From the NCBI RefSeq assembly GCF_009696275.1, contig NZ_VUMI01000024.1:23323-87322 (forward strand): a DNA stretch of 64,000 bases, read 5' to 3'. Position numbers and translations under genes: made by a program. Under the pieces are notes generated by a model, which made no database searches, was not told the origin of the DNA, and saw nothing but the letters and a program-made list of their open reading frames with translations. Below, one piece after another: positions 17,549 through 26,312 of the stretch (positions within the stretch are counted from its first letter, which is position 1; each line of letters starts with the position of its first letter). Source of the stretch: Eisenbergiella porci (GTDB lineage: Bacteria > Bacillota > Clostridia > Lachnospirales > Lachnospiraceae).

Positions 17549-18769
17549 ATGAAAAAGAAGAAAACGGATGTTGCTGTGATTATTTATATCTGCCTTGCGG
17601 CGCTGCTGATTCTTGGAATTAAATATTCTGACCAGATAGCCGGAGTTGCTCTAAACCTCTGGAATGTGGCGTTTCCGCTGATTCTGGGAGTGGCTGTCGC
17701 CTATGTTATCAACATCATTATGGTCCGGGTGGAGCGAATTTATTTCCCGAAAACAAAGAACCGGTTTGTTGCGGCGAGCAGGAGAGGCGTAAGCATCGTT
17801 GTGTCCCTGCTGCTGGTTGCGGGGATTTTTTCCCTGGTTGCAAGGCTGGTTCTGCCGGAGCTTGGGAAGGCCTTTGCCGTAATCGGCAGGAATGTGCCGA
17901 TTTTCCTGGAGGAAGCGGCGGCATGGCTGGAGAAAAATAATGCAGGCAATACTGCCGATATGCTGAAGAATGTGGATTGGAACAGTGTTATGGATAAAGT
18001 GGCGGATGTTGCAAAATCGGGCTTTACCAGCTTTGTGAATTCCACATTGACCGCAGTGGGCGCTGTGGTCGGCAGCGTGGTGAACTTTTTTATCGGCCTG
18101 ATTTTCGGCATTTATATCCTTTCAGGAAAGGAAAAGCTGCATTCCCAGGTGAGCAGGATTATGCATGCGTATATGAAGGAAAGTACCGTTGCCAGAATCA
18201 GGTATATTTACAGGACCGCCAATGAAACTTTTTCCAGTTTTATAATAGGACAGTGTACGGAAGCGGTAATTCTGGGTACACTGTGTACTATAGGAATGCT
18301 GCTGTTCCGTTTCCCTTATGCGCCGATGATCGGGGCATTTATCGGGGCTACGGCGCTGATCCCCATTGTAGGCGCTTATCTGGGCGCTGCGGTGGGAGCA
18401 TTCATGATTTTGACGGTAGATCCGCTGAAGGCGCTTCTGTTCATCATATTTATTGTAGTGCTGCAGCAGCTGGAAGGAAACCTGATATATCCCAGAGTTG
18501 TCGGTTCCTCCATCGGTCTTCCCGGTATCTGGGTGCTGGCGGCCGTAACGGTGGGCGGCGGACTGGGAGGCATCGGTGGAATGCTTCTGGGTGTTCCGGT
18601 TGCGGCAACCGCCTATAAGCTGATAAGAAATGATGTGGCGGGACGCAACGGCAGGAGACCGGATAACCCGCAGGAAAATATCCGGGAAACCCCGCAGGAG
18701 GCTCAAAAAAAGGTTCCCCGGGAAGCGGCCGCATCTGTAGGGCGGCGTGAGAAGCAGAAAGGAAGATAG
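17549..18769 (+). CDS. AI-2E family transporter
   Basis: A 406-residue polytopic membrane protein of the AI-2E (PerM/YdiK/TqsA) family. Hydrophobic segments start at about residue 8 and continue to about residue 360, with the family's long amphipathic middle loop (KNVDWNSVMDKVADVAKSGF). The conserved C-terminal core includes IGAFIGATALIPIVGAYLG, the QQLEGNLIYPRVVGSSIGLP signature and a GGGLGGIGGMLLGVPVAA segment. Members have been linked to autoinducer-2 export and sodium-proton exchange, so the substrate is uncertain. A basic, Arg/Glu-rich tail follows. Cardiolipin synthase begins eight bases after the stop. Confidence 0.88.
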   Translation: MKKKKTDVAVIIYICLAALLILGIKYSDQIAGVALNLWNVAFPLILGVAVAYVINIIMVRVERIYFPKTKNRFVAASRRGVSIVVSLLLVAGIFSLVARLVLPELGKAFAVIGRNVPIFLEEAAAWLEKNNAGNTADMLKNVDWNSVMDKVADVAKSGFTSFVNSTLTAVGAVVGSVVNFFIGLIFGIYILSGKEKLHSQVSRIMHAYMKESTVARIRYIYRTANETFSSFIIGQCTEAVILGTLCTIGMLLFRFPYAPMIGAFIGATALIPIVGAYLGAAVGAFMILTVDPLKALLFIIFIVVLQQLEGNLIYPRVVGSSIGLPGIWVLAAVTVGGGLGGIGGMLLGVPVAATAYKLIRNDVAGRNGRRPDNPQENIRETPQEAQKKVPREAAASVGRREKQKGR

Positions 18770-18776
18770 ACAGCTG

Positions 18777-20312
18777 ATGAAGGGGAAGTACAAAAGACTT
18801 GTGGTCAATCGGATAGTTATTACGGTTGTTCTTATATTGCTTCAGATAGTTTGGTTTGTTTTTATGCTGGAAAAGCTGGCGAGATACTCCAGCTGGATCA
18901 CCACGGCGTTCACCGCACTGAGTATCGCCATTGTACTCTACATTATCGGAAAAGATGATAATTCGGCCTATAAAATAGGCTGGATTGTCCTTATCATGAC
19001 GCTGCCGCTGTTCGGCGGCCTGCTGTATCTGTTTTTAGGGGATAAAAAGCCTTCCCAGAATATGCGCAGGAAGCTGAATGCTCAGCATGATGTTTTTAAG
19101 GATACCCTGATACAGGAGGGAGAACTGCAGGATCGTCTGGGAAAGATACACGGACGCGCGGCGGGGACGTTTCAGTATGTGCGCCGTGTGAGCGACTTCC
19201 CCGCCTATGAAAATACGGACGTGACCTATTATCCCAGCGGGGAAGAGATGTTTGTGGATATGCTGGAAGAGCTGCGCCAGGCAAAGCATTTTATTTTCCT
19301 GGAATATTTTATTGTGGCGGAAGGCAGGATGTGGGAAACTATCCTGGAAATCCTGAAGCAGAAGGCGGAGGAAGGGCTGGATGTCAGAATGATTTACGAT
19401 GACATGGGATGCCTGACCCTGCTGCCCGCCGGCTATTACGCCGGACTGGAAAGATACGGGATTAAGTGCATGGCCTTTAACCACGTCATCCCTTTCTTCT
19501 CCCTGGTAATGAACAACCGGGATCACAGAAAAATCCTTGACATAGACGGTCATACCGCATTTACGGGCGGAATCAACCTGGCAGATGAATACATTAATGA
19601 AAAGGTCAGGTTCGGCTACTGGAAGGATACGGGAGTGCGCTTAAAGGGCGACGGCGTGTGGAATTTTACGGAGATGTTCCTGGAAATGTGGAATGCCTTC
19701 AGGAAAGAGGATACGGATATCAGCTGCTTCAAGCCTCATGTGCATCATCCGGGGCCTTTTGAGGGAAAGGGCTTCGTGCAGCCCTATACCGATTCGCCCC
19801 TGGATAACGAAACCATTGCGGAAAATGTATATCTGGACATTCTCCATCAGGCGAAAAAATATGTCTACATATTTACGCCTTACTTGATAGTGGACGACGT
19901 GATGAGAAACGCGCTGTGCACGGCGGCCAAAAGGGGTGTGGATGTGCGGATAGTGACGCCGGCCATTCCTGACAAACCAACCATTTTCCGGCTGACCCGT
20001 TCCAATTATCCTCCGCTTTTGCGCGCGGGCATCCGGATTTTTGAATATACGCCGGGCTTTATTCATGCAAAGAGCTATATCTGCGACGACGAGTTCGGCG
20101 TGGTGGGAAGCGTAAATATGGACTTCAGAAGCCTGTACCTGCATTTCGAATGCGCCACGCTTCTGTACCGTACGAGCGGGCTGGAGGAATTAAAAAAGGA
20201 CAGTCTGGAAACCATTGCGGCGAGCCGGGAAATTACGTTAAAGGACTGCAAACAGGGAATTATCGGAGGCCTTTTCGATTCCGTCCTCCGTGTATTTGCC
20301 CCGCTGTGCTGA
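18777..20312 (+). CDS. cls: Cardiolipin synthase
   Basis: Cls joins two phosphatidylglycerols to make cardiolipin. About 511 residues with two N-terminal membrane segments (IVITVVLILLQIVWFVFML and the following WITTAFTALSIAIVLYI), then two PLD domains. HKD motif 1 is HRKILDIDGHTAFTGGIN and HKD motif 2 is HAKSYICDDEFGVVGSVN, both with intact catalytic His and Lys. ATG 18777 is chosen because AAAGGAAG lies upstream and the membrane segment follows directly. The longer frame from 18747 overlaps the AI-2E gene. It is probably co-transcribed with that permease. Confidence 0.93.
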   Translation: MKGKYKRLVVNRIVITVVLILLQIVWFVFMLEKLARYSSWITTAFTALSIAIVLYIIGKDDNSAYKIGWIVLIMTLPLFGGLLYLFLGDKKPSQNMRRKLNAQHDVFKDTLIQEGELQDRLGKIHGRAAGTFQYVRRVSDFPAYENTDVTYYPSGEEMFVDMLEELRQAKHFIFLEYFIVAEGRMWETILEILKQKAEEGLDVRMIYDDMGCLTLLPAGYYAGLERYGIKCMAFNHVIPFFSLVMNNRDHRKILDIDGHTAFTGGINLADEYINEKVRFGYWKDTGVRLKGDGVWNFTEMFLEMWNAFRKEDTDISCFKPHVHHPGPFEGKGFVQPYTDSPLDNETIAENVYLDILHQAKKYVYIFTPYLIVDDVMRNALCTAAKRGVDVRIVTPAIPDKPTIFRLTRSNYPPLLRAGIRIFEYTPGFIHAKSYICDDEFGVVGSVNMDFRSLYLHFECATLLYRTSGLEELKKDSLETIAASREITLKDCKQGIIGGLFDSVLRVFAPLC

Positions 20313-20372
20313 TATTGGCGGGAAGATATTGATAATGGTTAGATTCAGGAAAAAGGCAGGAGTACTGTTAAG

Positions 20373-20888
20373 ATGAAATGTTTGATTTGCTATCAGAGTA
20401 AAACGGGGACAACGGCAAAATGCGCGGAGATCCTGAAAAAGAAGCTGGAAAAAAGAGGGGCGCAGATCACGGCTGCCAATCTGGCGGCCGGAAGACCGCA
20501 GCTTGCCGGCTATGACTGCATTATTACAGGAGCGCCCGTGCGTATGGGGAAAATCCCGAAAGAAACAAAGGCTTTTCTGGAAGCAGGCAGGAATGAGCTT
20601 CTGAATTGTAAAAAAACCGCCTTTTTTATCTGCAGCGCTTTTCCCGCGCAGACACAGCAGGTGCTGTTGGAGAATTTCCCCAGGGAGCTTCTGGAGGCCT
20701 CGGTCTGTGCCGCCGGGTTCGGCGGTGAGGTGGATATCCATAAGCAGAAGGGCTTTGACCGGTTCATGGCCAGGATGATGACCAACCTGGTGAAGCATTA
20801 TAAGGCCGTCATGCCGTCCGTGCGGGAAGAAAATATCGAAGCCTTTGCAAATACCCTGTGCGGCGGCGTTGACAAGGAAAAAAATTAA
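20373..20888 (+). CDS. Flavodoxin-like domain protein
   Basis: A 171-residue flavodoxin-fold protein. The FMN phosphate-binding loop is visible in ICYQSKTGTTAKCAEIL, and the ribityl/isoalloxazine loops probably in ITGAPVRMGKIP and FICSAFPAQTQQ. It is close in type to the flavodoxin domain of HemG-like protoporphyrinogen oxidases and to other FMN reductases, and the partner cannot be told. The C-terminal part, GFDRFMARMMTNLVKHY, is basic. Its 3' end contains a perfect promoter for alaS. Confidence 0.75.
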   Translation: MKCLICYQSKTGTTAKCAEILKKKLEKRGAQITAANLAAGRPQLAGYDCIITGAPVRMGKIPKETKAFLEAGRNELLNCKKTAFFICSAFPAQTQQVLLENFPRELLEASVCAAGFGGEVDIHKQKGFDRFMARMMTNLVKHYKAVMPSVREENIEAFANTLCGGVDKEKN

Positions 20889-20897
20889 ACATATAAT
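20869..20897 (+). promoter_or_regulatory. Consensus promoter of alaS
   Basis: A perfect TTGACA (20869-20874) and a perfect TATAAT (20892-20897) are separated by 17 bp. The -35 box lies inside the coding end of the flavodoxin-like gene. No T-box leader features are visible before alaS. Confidence 0.88.
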
Positions 20898-20993
20898 AGG
20901 ATAGATTGAGCGTGTCTGAGATCCGTTTTGCGGCCCGGAAACCGGCCTGCAGGAAGGATGCGGACATACTGCAGTGATGTGGAGGAAAGAAAC

Positions 20994-23633
20994 GTGAATA
21001 AATACGGAGTAAATGAACTGAGAAAAATGTTCCTTGACTTCTTTGAAAGCAAAGGACATCTGGTGATGAAAAGCTTTTCCCTGGTGCCGCATAACGACAA
21101 CAGCCTGCTGTTAATCAATTCAGGCATGGCGCCGCTCAAGCCTTATTTTACAGGACAGGAGATTCCGCCCCGCAAGAGGGTGACTACCTGCCAGAAGTGT
21201 ATCCGTACCGGCGATATTGAGAATATCGGCAAGACGGACAGGCATGGAACCTTTTTTGAAATGCTGGGCAACTTCTCCTTCGGAGATTATTTCAAGCATG
21301 AAGCGATTGCCTGGTGCTGGGAGTTTCTGACCGAAGTGGTGGGACTGGAAGCGGACAGGCTTTATCCTTCCGTATATCTGGATGATGATGAAGCCTTTGA
21401 TATCTGGAATAAGGAAATCGGAATTCCGGCGGAGCGCATCTTCCGTTTCGGCAAGGAGGACAACTTCTGGGAACACGGCTCAGGTCCCTGCGGTCCCTGC
21501 TCCGAGGTTTACTACGACCGCGGCGAGAAGTACGGCTGCGGAAAGCCCGGCTGTACCGTAGGCTGCGAATGCGACCGCTATATTGAAGTATGGAACAATG
21601 TATTTACCCAATTTGACAACGACGGACACGGAAACTATACGGATCTGTCTCAGAAGAACATAGATACCGGCATGGGACTGGAACGTCTGGCTGCCGTTGT
21701 GCAGGATGTGGAGTCTATTTTTGATGTGGATACCATCCAGGCGCTGCGCAACCGCGTATGCGAGCTGGCGGGAAAGACATACAAAGAAAAGCATGAATGG
21801 GACGTATCCATCCGTATTGTAACGGATCATATCCGTTCCGCCACCTTTATGATTTCAGACGGCATCATGCCCTCCAATGAAGGAAGGGGCTATGTGCTGC
21901 GCCGTATCATCCGCCGCGCGGCCCGTCATGGAAGGCTTCTGGGAATCGAAGGAGATTTCCTGGCTAATTTGAGCAGCACGGTAATTGAAGGAAGCAAAGA
22001 CGGTTATCCGGAGCTGGAAGAGAAAAAGGACTTTATTTTCAACGTCCTGACACAGGAAGAAAGCAAATTCAACAAAACCATTGACCAGGGTCTGAATATT
22101 CTGGCCGAGATGGAAGAGAATATGGAGAAGGAAGGCAGGACGCAGCTTTCGGGCGAAGATGCTTTCCGGCTTTATGATACCTATGGCTTCCCTCTGGATC
22201 TCACCATGGAAATCCTGGAGGAGAAAAACCTCACCATTGATGAGGAGGGCTTCCAGGCTGCCATGAAGGAGCAGAAGGAAAAAGCCCGCAAGGCCAGGAA
22301 GGTAACCAACTATATGGGCGCGGACGTTACGGTTTATGAGTCCATCGATCCTGCTATCACCTCTGAATTCGTAGGCTATGACAAGCTGTCATGGGAATCT
22401 GGCGTAACGGCAATGACTACGGAGGAAGCTGTTGTGGATGCCCTTACCGATGGGGAGTCCGGCACGATTATCGTGGCGCAGACACCCTTCTACGGAACCA
22501 TGGGCGGACAGTGCGGTGATACCGGCGTAATCCGCTGCGGCGACGGTGAATTTGTGGTACAGGATACCATTCATCTGGCAGGCGGCAAAATCGGCCATAT
22601 CGGAAGAATGACCAGTGGAATGATCAAGCTGGGTGATAAAGTGGAGCTTTCCGTGAATCCTGCAGGAAGAGCAGATACCTGCAAGAACCACAGCGCAACC
22701 CACCTTCTTCAGAAAGCCCTGCGCACTGTGCTCGGTTCCCATGTGGAACAGGCCGGTTCCTATGTGGATGCCCACAGGCTGCGTTTTGACTTCAGCCATT
22801 TTTCCGCCATGACCCCGGAGGAGCTGGCAAAGGTTGAGCAGATTGTAAATGATGAAATCAATGCGCATCTTCCCGTCAGGACTTCAGTCATGACGCTGGA
22901 GGATGCGAAGAAAACAGGCGCGATGGCGCTGTTTGGCGAGAAATACGGCGACAGTGTGCGCGTGGTGCAGATGGGAGATTTCTCCACAGAGCTGTGCGGC
23001 GGCACCCATGTGGCCAATACCGGCGATATTGCCGTGTTCAAGATCCTTTCGGAAAGCGGTGTGGCGGCAGGCGTGAGAAGAATTGAGGCGCTTACCGGCC
23101 CCGGCGTATTCGCTTACTATAAAGAACTGGAAGACAGGCTTTCAGAGGCCGCGAAGATTGTGAAGGCGACTCCTGCCAATCTTGCGGAGAAGCTTACGCA
23201 CCTTATGGCTGAGGTGAAGCAGCTTTCCAGTGAAAACGAATCCTTAAAGAGCAAGGCTGCCAGGGAATCCCTGGGCAATGTCATGGATCAGGTGAAGGAG
23301 ATCAAGGGTGTGAAGCTGCTGGCTGCCAAGGCGGACGGCGCTGACATGAACGGCCTCCGTGATCTGGGAGACCAGCTCAAGGAGAAGCTGGGCGAGGGCG
23401 TTGTTGTCCTGGCTTCTGAAAAAGATGGAAAGGTGAACCTGGTGGCGATGGCAACGGACAGCGCTATGGCACAGGGAGCCCATGCCGGCAATCTGATCAA
23501 GGGAATCGCGGCACTGGTAGGCGGAGGAGGCGGCGGACGCCCGAACATGGCACAGGCCGGAGGAAAGAATCCCGCAGGAATCCCCCAGGCGATTGCCGAA
23601 GTGGAGAAGGTTCTGGAAGGACAGCTTAAGTAA
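20994..23633 (+). CDS. alaS: Alanyl-tRNA synthetase
   Basis: AlaS charges tRNA-Ala and edits mischarged Ser and Gly. At about 879 residues it has the full domain set: a class II aminoacylation core (KSFSLVPHNDNSLLLINSGMAPLKPYFTG, with a motif-2 loop around RTGDIENIGKTDRHGTFFEM), a tRNA recognition part, the editing domain with zinc ligands HSATH and CGGTH, and the C-terminal oligomerisation domain with GGGGGGRPNMAQAGG. GTG 20994 follows GGAGGAAAG and gives the family N-terminus; the frame extends upstream to 20928 without homology. No clear terminator follows. Confidence 0.97.
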   Translation: MNKYGVNELRKMFLDFFESKGHLVMKSFSLVPHNDNSLLLINSGMAPLKPYFTGQEIPPRKRVTTCQKCIRTGDIENIGKTDRHGTFFEMLGNFSFGDYFKHEAIAWCWEFLTEVVGLEADRLYPSVYLDDDEAFDIWNKEIGIPAERIFRFGKEDNFWEHGSGPCGPCSEVYYDRGEKYGCGKPGCTVGCECDRYIEVWNNVFTQFDNDGHGNYTDLSQKNIDTGMGLERLAAVVQDVESIFDVDTIQALRNRVCELAGKTYKEKHEWDVSIRIVTDHIRSATFMISDGIMPSNEGRGYVLRRIIRRAARHGRLLGIEGDFLANLSSTVIEGSKDGYPELEEKKDFIFNVLTQEESKFNKTIDQGLNILAEMEENMEKEGRTQLSGEDAFRLYDTYGFPLDLTMEILEEKNLTIDEEGFQAAMKEQKEKARKARKVTNYMGADVTVYESIDPAITSEFVGYDKLSWESGVTAMTTEEAVVDALTDGESGTIIVAQTPFYGTMGGQCGDTGVIRCGDGEFVVQDTIHLAGGKIGHIGRMTSGMIKLGDKVELSVNPAGRADTCKNHSATHLLQKALRTVLGSHVEQAGSYVDAHRLRFDFSHFSAMTPEELAKVEQIVNDEINAHLPVRTSVMTLEDAKKTGAMALFGEKYGDSVRVVQMGDFSTELCGGTHVANTGDIAVFKILSESGVAAGVRRIEALTGPGVFAYYKELEDRLSEAAKIVKATPANLAEKLTHLMAEVKQLSSENESLKSKAARESLGNVMDQVKEIKGVKLLAAKADGADMNGLRDLGDQLKEKLGEGVVVLASEKDGKVNLVAMATDSAMAQGAHAGNLIKGIAALVGGGGGGRPNMAQAGGKNPAGIPQAIAEVEKVLEGQLK

Positions 23634-23737
23634 CTTGTTAACAGCACGGAAATTTGGAAAAAGTGACCAAAAACTGATGAAAAGAGGACTTTCAATGCAC
23701 TTTTTCTTAAAATATACTTAAATTGCAAAAAAAATGG

Positions 23738-23765
23738 TTGACGTACCTGCAATTTTTGGTATAAT
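23738..23765 (+). promoter_or_regulatory. Promoter of rpsU
   Basis: TTGACG (23738-23743) and a perfect TATAAT (23760-23765) are spaced by 16 bp. The 80-nt leader ends in GGGAGGT ahead of the ATG at 23845. Confidence 0.8.
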
Positions 23766-23844
23766 GTTTCTTGTGCATTGGTATGCATAAAAAACCCAAT
23801 CAGTCGTGAACTTGAAGGGACTGAAGGGAGGTCAGGTGTGAGCT

Positions 23845-24021
23845 ATGTCAAACATTATCGTAAAAGAAAATGAGACTTTGGACAGCGCTTTACGTCGTTT
23901 TAAAAGAAGCTGCGCAAAAGCCGGGATCCAGCAGGAAATCCGCAAGAGAGAGCATTACGAGAAGCCCAGCGTAAGACGTAAGAAGAAATCCGAAGCGGCT
24001 AGAAAACGTAAATATAACTAA
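23845..24021 (+). CDS. rpsU: 30S ribosomal protein S21
   Basis: S21 is a small basic protein of the 30S platform near the anti-Shine-Dalgarno helix. The 58-residue product starts [20 protein letters not shown], has [20 protein letters not shown] and ends in the basic tail RKRKYN, all typical of Firmicutes S21. Ribosome site GGGAGGT lies about 12 bases upstream. It has its own promoter and a terminator-like hairpin just after the stop. Confidence 0.97.
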   Translation: MSNIIVKENETLDSALRRFKRSCAKAGIQQEIRKREHYEKPSVRRKKKSEAARKRKYN

Positions 24022-24029
24022 GCAAACGG

Positions 24030-24064
24030 AAGTCCTTGGCATTTACTACCAAGGACTTGTGTTT
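24030..24064 (+). terminator. Terminator after rpsU
   Basis: AAGTCCTTGG (24030-24039) and CCAAGGACTT (24049-24058) form a perfect 10-bp stem. GTGTTTT follows, a fair but not perfect U-tract. Confidence 0.7.
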
Positions 24065-24179
24065 TATCCGGCTGGAAATTTCTGCCAGGAAGATGTGACT
24101 GACGCTGCTTTGTACGGAAGCTGCATTCAGGACATCCTGTGCATTGAACTGAAGGCCGGAGATCAGAGGGGAAAGAAAT

Positions 24180-24773
24180 ATGTGGATAGGTGGAATACTG
24201 GGAAATGATGTTTATCATCTGCTCGCGGCGTTCTGTATTTACAGTATTTTGGGCTGGTTTGTGGAATCTGTCTACATGTCGTTCTGTAACCGCAGGCTGA
24301 CAAACAGAGGATTTGCAAAAGGTCCATTTTGCCCTATTTATGGGATCGGAGCGCTTGCAGGTTATTTTTTACTGCGCCCTTTTGCCGGGAATCCGGTAAT
24401 GCTGTACCTGGCGGGAGCCTTTACGGCGACTGTCTTTGAGTACATGGTAGGGCGTCTGATGCTTCGCCTTTTCGGTGAGGTATGGTGGGACTACAGGGAG
24501 AAGCCCTTTAACTATCAGGGAATTATCTGCCTGGAAAGTACAATAGCATGGGGATTTTATGCGGTAATCATAATCGGTTATCTCCATCAGGCTGTGATGA
24601 ATGTTGCCTCATGGTATACATACGGCCCCGGATTGTGGGTGCTGAAAGCGATTATTTTTATTTTTACAATTGACTTTTTACATCAGCTGCTTGCTGCGCT
24701 GCACTTCAATGTGACGGATCAGAGGGACAGGCTGGTGGAAAAATATCAGGAATTCAAAGCCAGATGGTATTAA
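24180..24773 (+). CDS. Putative ABC-transporter-type IV membrane protein (CmpB family)
   Basis: A 197-residue membrane protein matching the family often called putative ABC transporter permease (PF06541, CmpB-like). Segments include YHLLAAFCIYSILGWFVESV, with its conserved GWxxE-like start, then FCPIYGIGALAGYFLL and a YMVGRLMLRLFGEVWWDY pattern. Four or five membrane helices are likely. Despite its name no ATPase partner is nearby, and transport has not been shown for the family. ATG 24180 follows GGGGAAAG. A strong terminator follows. Confidence 0.75.
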   Translation: MWIGGILGNDVYHLLAAFCIYSILGWFVESVYMSFCNRRLTNRGFAKGPFCPIYGIGALAGYFLLRPFAGNPVMLYLAGAFTATVFEYMVGRLMLRLFGEVWWDYREKPFNYQGIICLESTIAWGFYAVIIIGYLHQAVMNVASWYTYGPGLWVLKAIIFIFTIDFLHQLLAALHFNVTDQRDRLVEKYQEFKARWY

Positions 24774-24782
24774 CTCTGACGT

Positions 24783-24815
24783 AAAAGGCGGGGACCTTCA
24801 GGCCCCCGTCTTTTA
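24783..24815 (+). terminator. Intrinsic terminator
   Basis: AAAGGCGGGG pairs with CCCCCGTCTTTT (one G-T pair) across a short loop, ending in a T-run at 24811-24814. Confidence 0.75.
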
Positions 24816-24853
24816 TTATTCATCGGGACACAAAAGCAGGAGGAAAGCTACAT

Positions 24854-26110
24854 ATGAACTGGAAGAAAAGAATTGTCAGTCTGGCGCTGGCTGCGGTAAT
24901 CGGACTGAGCACGTTCCTTGCGTCCGGCGTGGAAGCGGAAGCGGCCGGAGCCATAGCAAAGGGAATAGACGTTTCCAAATATCAGGGCGCCATTAACTGG
25001 AGCGCAGTGGCAGCGGAGGGATACAGCTTTGCATTTATTAAGGTAGGCAGCGCCAAGAGCGGCCTGGATCCTTATTTTGCCGCCAACATGGTGGGAGCCA
25101 ATGCGGCGGGGCTTAAGACGGGAGTTTATCTTTATTCTTATGCCACGACAGTTGAGGCAGCCATGGCGGAGGCCCAGTTCACACTGGCTGCCATCGCGCC
25201 CTTTACGGTAAGCATGCCCGTGGTTTTTGATCTTGAGGATGCGGTGCATAAAACGATGACTCCTGAGCAGCTGCAGGCGCTTACGGTGGTTTTCTGTTCC
25301 ATTATACAGAGTGCAGGCTACCAGCCCATGGTGTACTCCAGCAAGAACTGGCTGACACAGAGAGTTGGGCCAATCCCTTTTGACGTATGGGTGGCGCAGT
25401 ATGCAGAGGCCTGTGAATATCCCAATCCGGCCTTCTGGCAGTTTTCCAACAGCGGAACGGTGAGCGGCATTGATGGACGTGTGGATTTGAATTTCCAGTT
25501 CAAGGATTATTCCAATATCATCATCCCTTACGGCTTTACCACAAGGGGCGGTAATACTTATTTTTACAATAATTACCGTATGCAGTACGGTTGGGTGGAC
25601 TATGAAGGAAAACGTTATTTCATGAATGCGGACGGAACCCTTTACACCAATGGCTGGCTGACGGACGGCGTAAATACCTTCTATATGGACACGAAGGACG
25701 GCCATATGCTCCATGATCTGGTGAATATCCAGGGAAAGAATTACTATTTCGACGTAAACGGCTTCATGCAGAAGGGATTTGTAAACATCGGCGGCCTGAC
25801 CTATCTGTTCGGTGCGGACGGTTCCATGCAGTACGGCTGGTTTACCGATGAGAAGGGCGTACGCTACTTCCAGGAGGACGGCAGCATGGCGATGAACAAG
25901 ACGCTGGTGCTGGACGGCAAGACCTATATATTCGATGCAACAGGCTACGGCCAGGAAGTGGTGGCGCCGGATATCGATCTGACCGGCGTGGATCCTTCCA
26001 CCTGGGTGCTTGACCCGGCGACAGGGAACATGATTGACACCGCAACGGGGCTTCCTGTGGATCCCGCAATCGCCGCGGCGGTAATCGCCCAGGCACAGGC
26101 GGCGCAGTAA
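24854..26110 (+). CDS. Secreted GH25 lysozyme with cell-wall-binding repeats
   Basis: A 418-residue secreted peptidoglycan muramidase. After a signal peptide (about residues 1-31) comes a GH25 domain beginning KGIDVSKYQGAINW (Asp39 is a catalytic-site acid), with VVFDLEDA and a final WQFSNSGTVSGIDGRVDLN. From about residue 225 there are about seven choline-binding/CW-type repeats (YGWVDYEGKRYFMNADGTLY, YFDVNGFMQKGFVNIGG and so on). An Ala/Gln-rich tail ends the protein. The aromatic repeats probably anchor it to wall polymers. It may act in growth, division or defence. Confidence 0.9.
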   Translation: MNWKKRIVSLALAAVIGLSTFLASGVEAEAAGAIAKGIDVSKYQGAINWSAVAAEGYSFAFIKVGSAKSGLDPYFAANMVGANAAGLKTGVYLYSYATTVEAAMAEAQFTLAAIAPFTVSMPVVFDLEDAVHKTMTPEQLQALTVVFCSIIQSAGYQPMVYSSKNWLTQRVGPIPFDVWVAQYAEACEYPNPAFWQFSNSGTVSGIDGRVDLNFQFKDYSNIIIPYGFTTRGGNTYFYNNYRMQYGWVDYEGKRYFMNADGTLYTNGWLTDGVNTFYMDTKDGHMLHDLVNIQGKNYYFDVNGFMQKGFVNIGGLTYLFGADGSMQYGWFTDEKGVRYFQEDGSMAMNKTLVLDGKTYIFDATGYGQEVVAPDIDLTGVDPSTWVLDPATGNMIDTATGLPVDPAIAAAVIAQAQAAQ

Positions 26111-26166
26111 CCGGACGAAATATAAAAGGTGTAAGAAGCGCGGCACAGAAATTCAGGTGCCCGAAA

Positions 26167-26214
26167 GGAACCGCGGATCTGCCAGAGTGGTAAAGCTCCG
26201 GCGGAACCGCGGAT
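26167..26214 (+). repeat. 12-bp direct repeat
   Basis: GGAACCGCGGAT occurs at 26167-26178 and again at 26203-26214, in the gap after the lysozyme gene, and the second copy runs into a T-rich stretch. Its role is unknown; it could be a slipped remnant of a terminator. Confidence 0.5.
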
Positions 26215-26265
26215 TTTTCTTTTTATTTTCAGGGACAGGCACGCCGAAGGAATAATCCCCCCAGG

Positions 26266-26298
26266 TCTACATAAAATGTGTTATAGAACTTATGTAGA
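26266..26298. promoter_or_regulatory. Operator-like inverted repeat before the first carboxypeptidase gene
   Basis: TCTACATAA (26266-26274) and TTATGTAGA (26290-26298) are perfect 9-bp inverted arms around a 15-nt spacer, ending 15 bp before the ATG at 26313. Binding of a dimeric repressor here would block transcription or translation. The TACAT half-site recalls BlaI/MecI-type operators, but the spacing differs, so that is only a guess. Confidence 0.4.
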
Positions 26299-26312
26299 GG
26301 GGAGTTTCCCTT

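Noticed and set aside
20928..20993. A longer N-terminus for AlaS
   Set aside because: The extra 22 codons lie upstream of the GGAGGAAAG ribosome site and are not alike to the AlaS N-terminus.
24848..26146. A 432-codon minus-strand frame opposite the GH25 lysozyme
   Set aside because: It is antisense to a gene with signal peptide, catalytic and repeat motifs, and itself has no recognisable domain.
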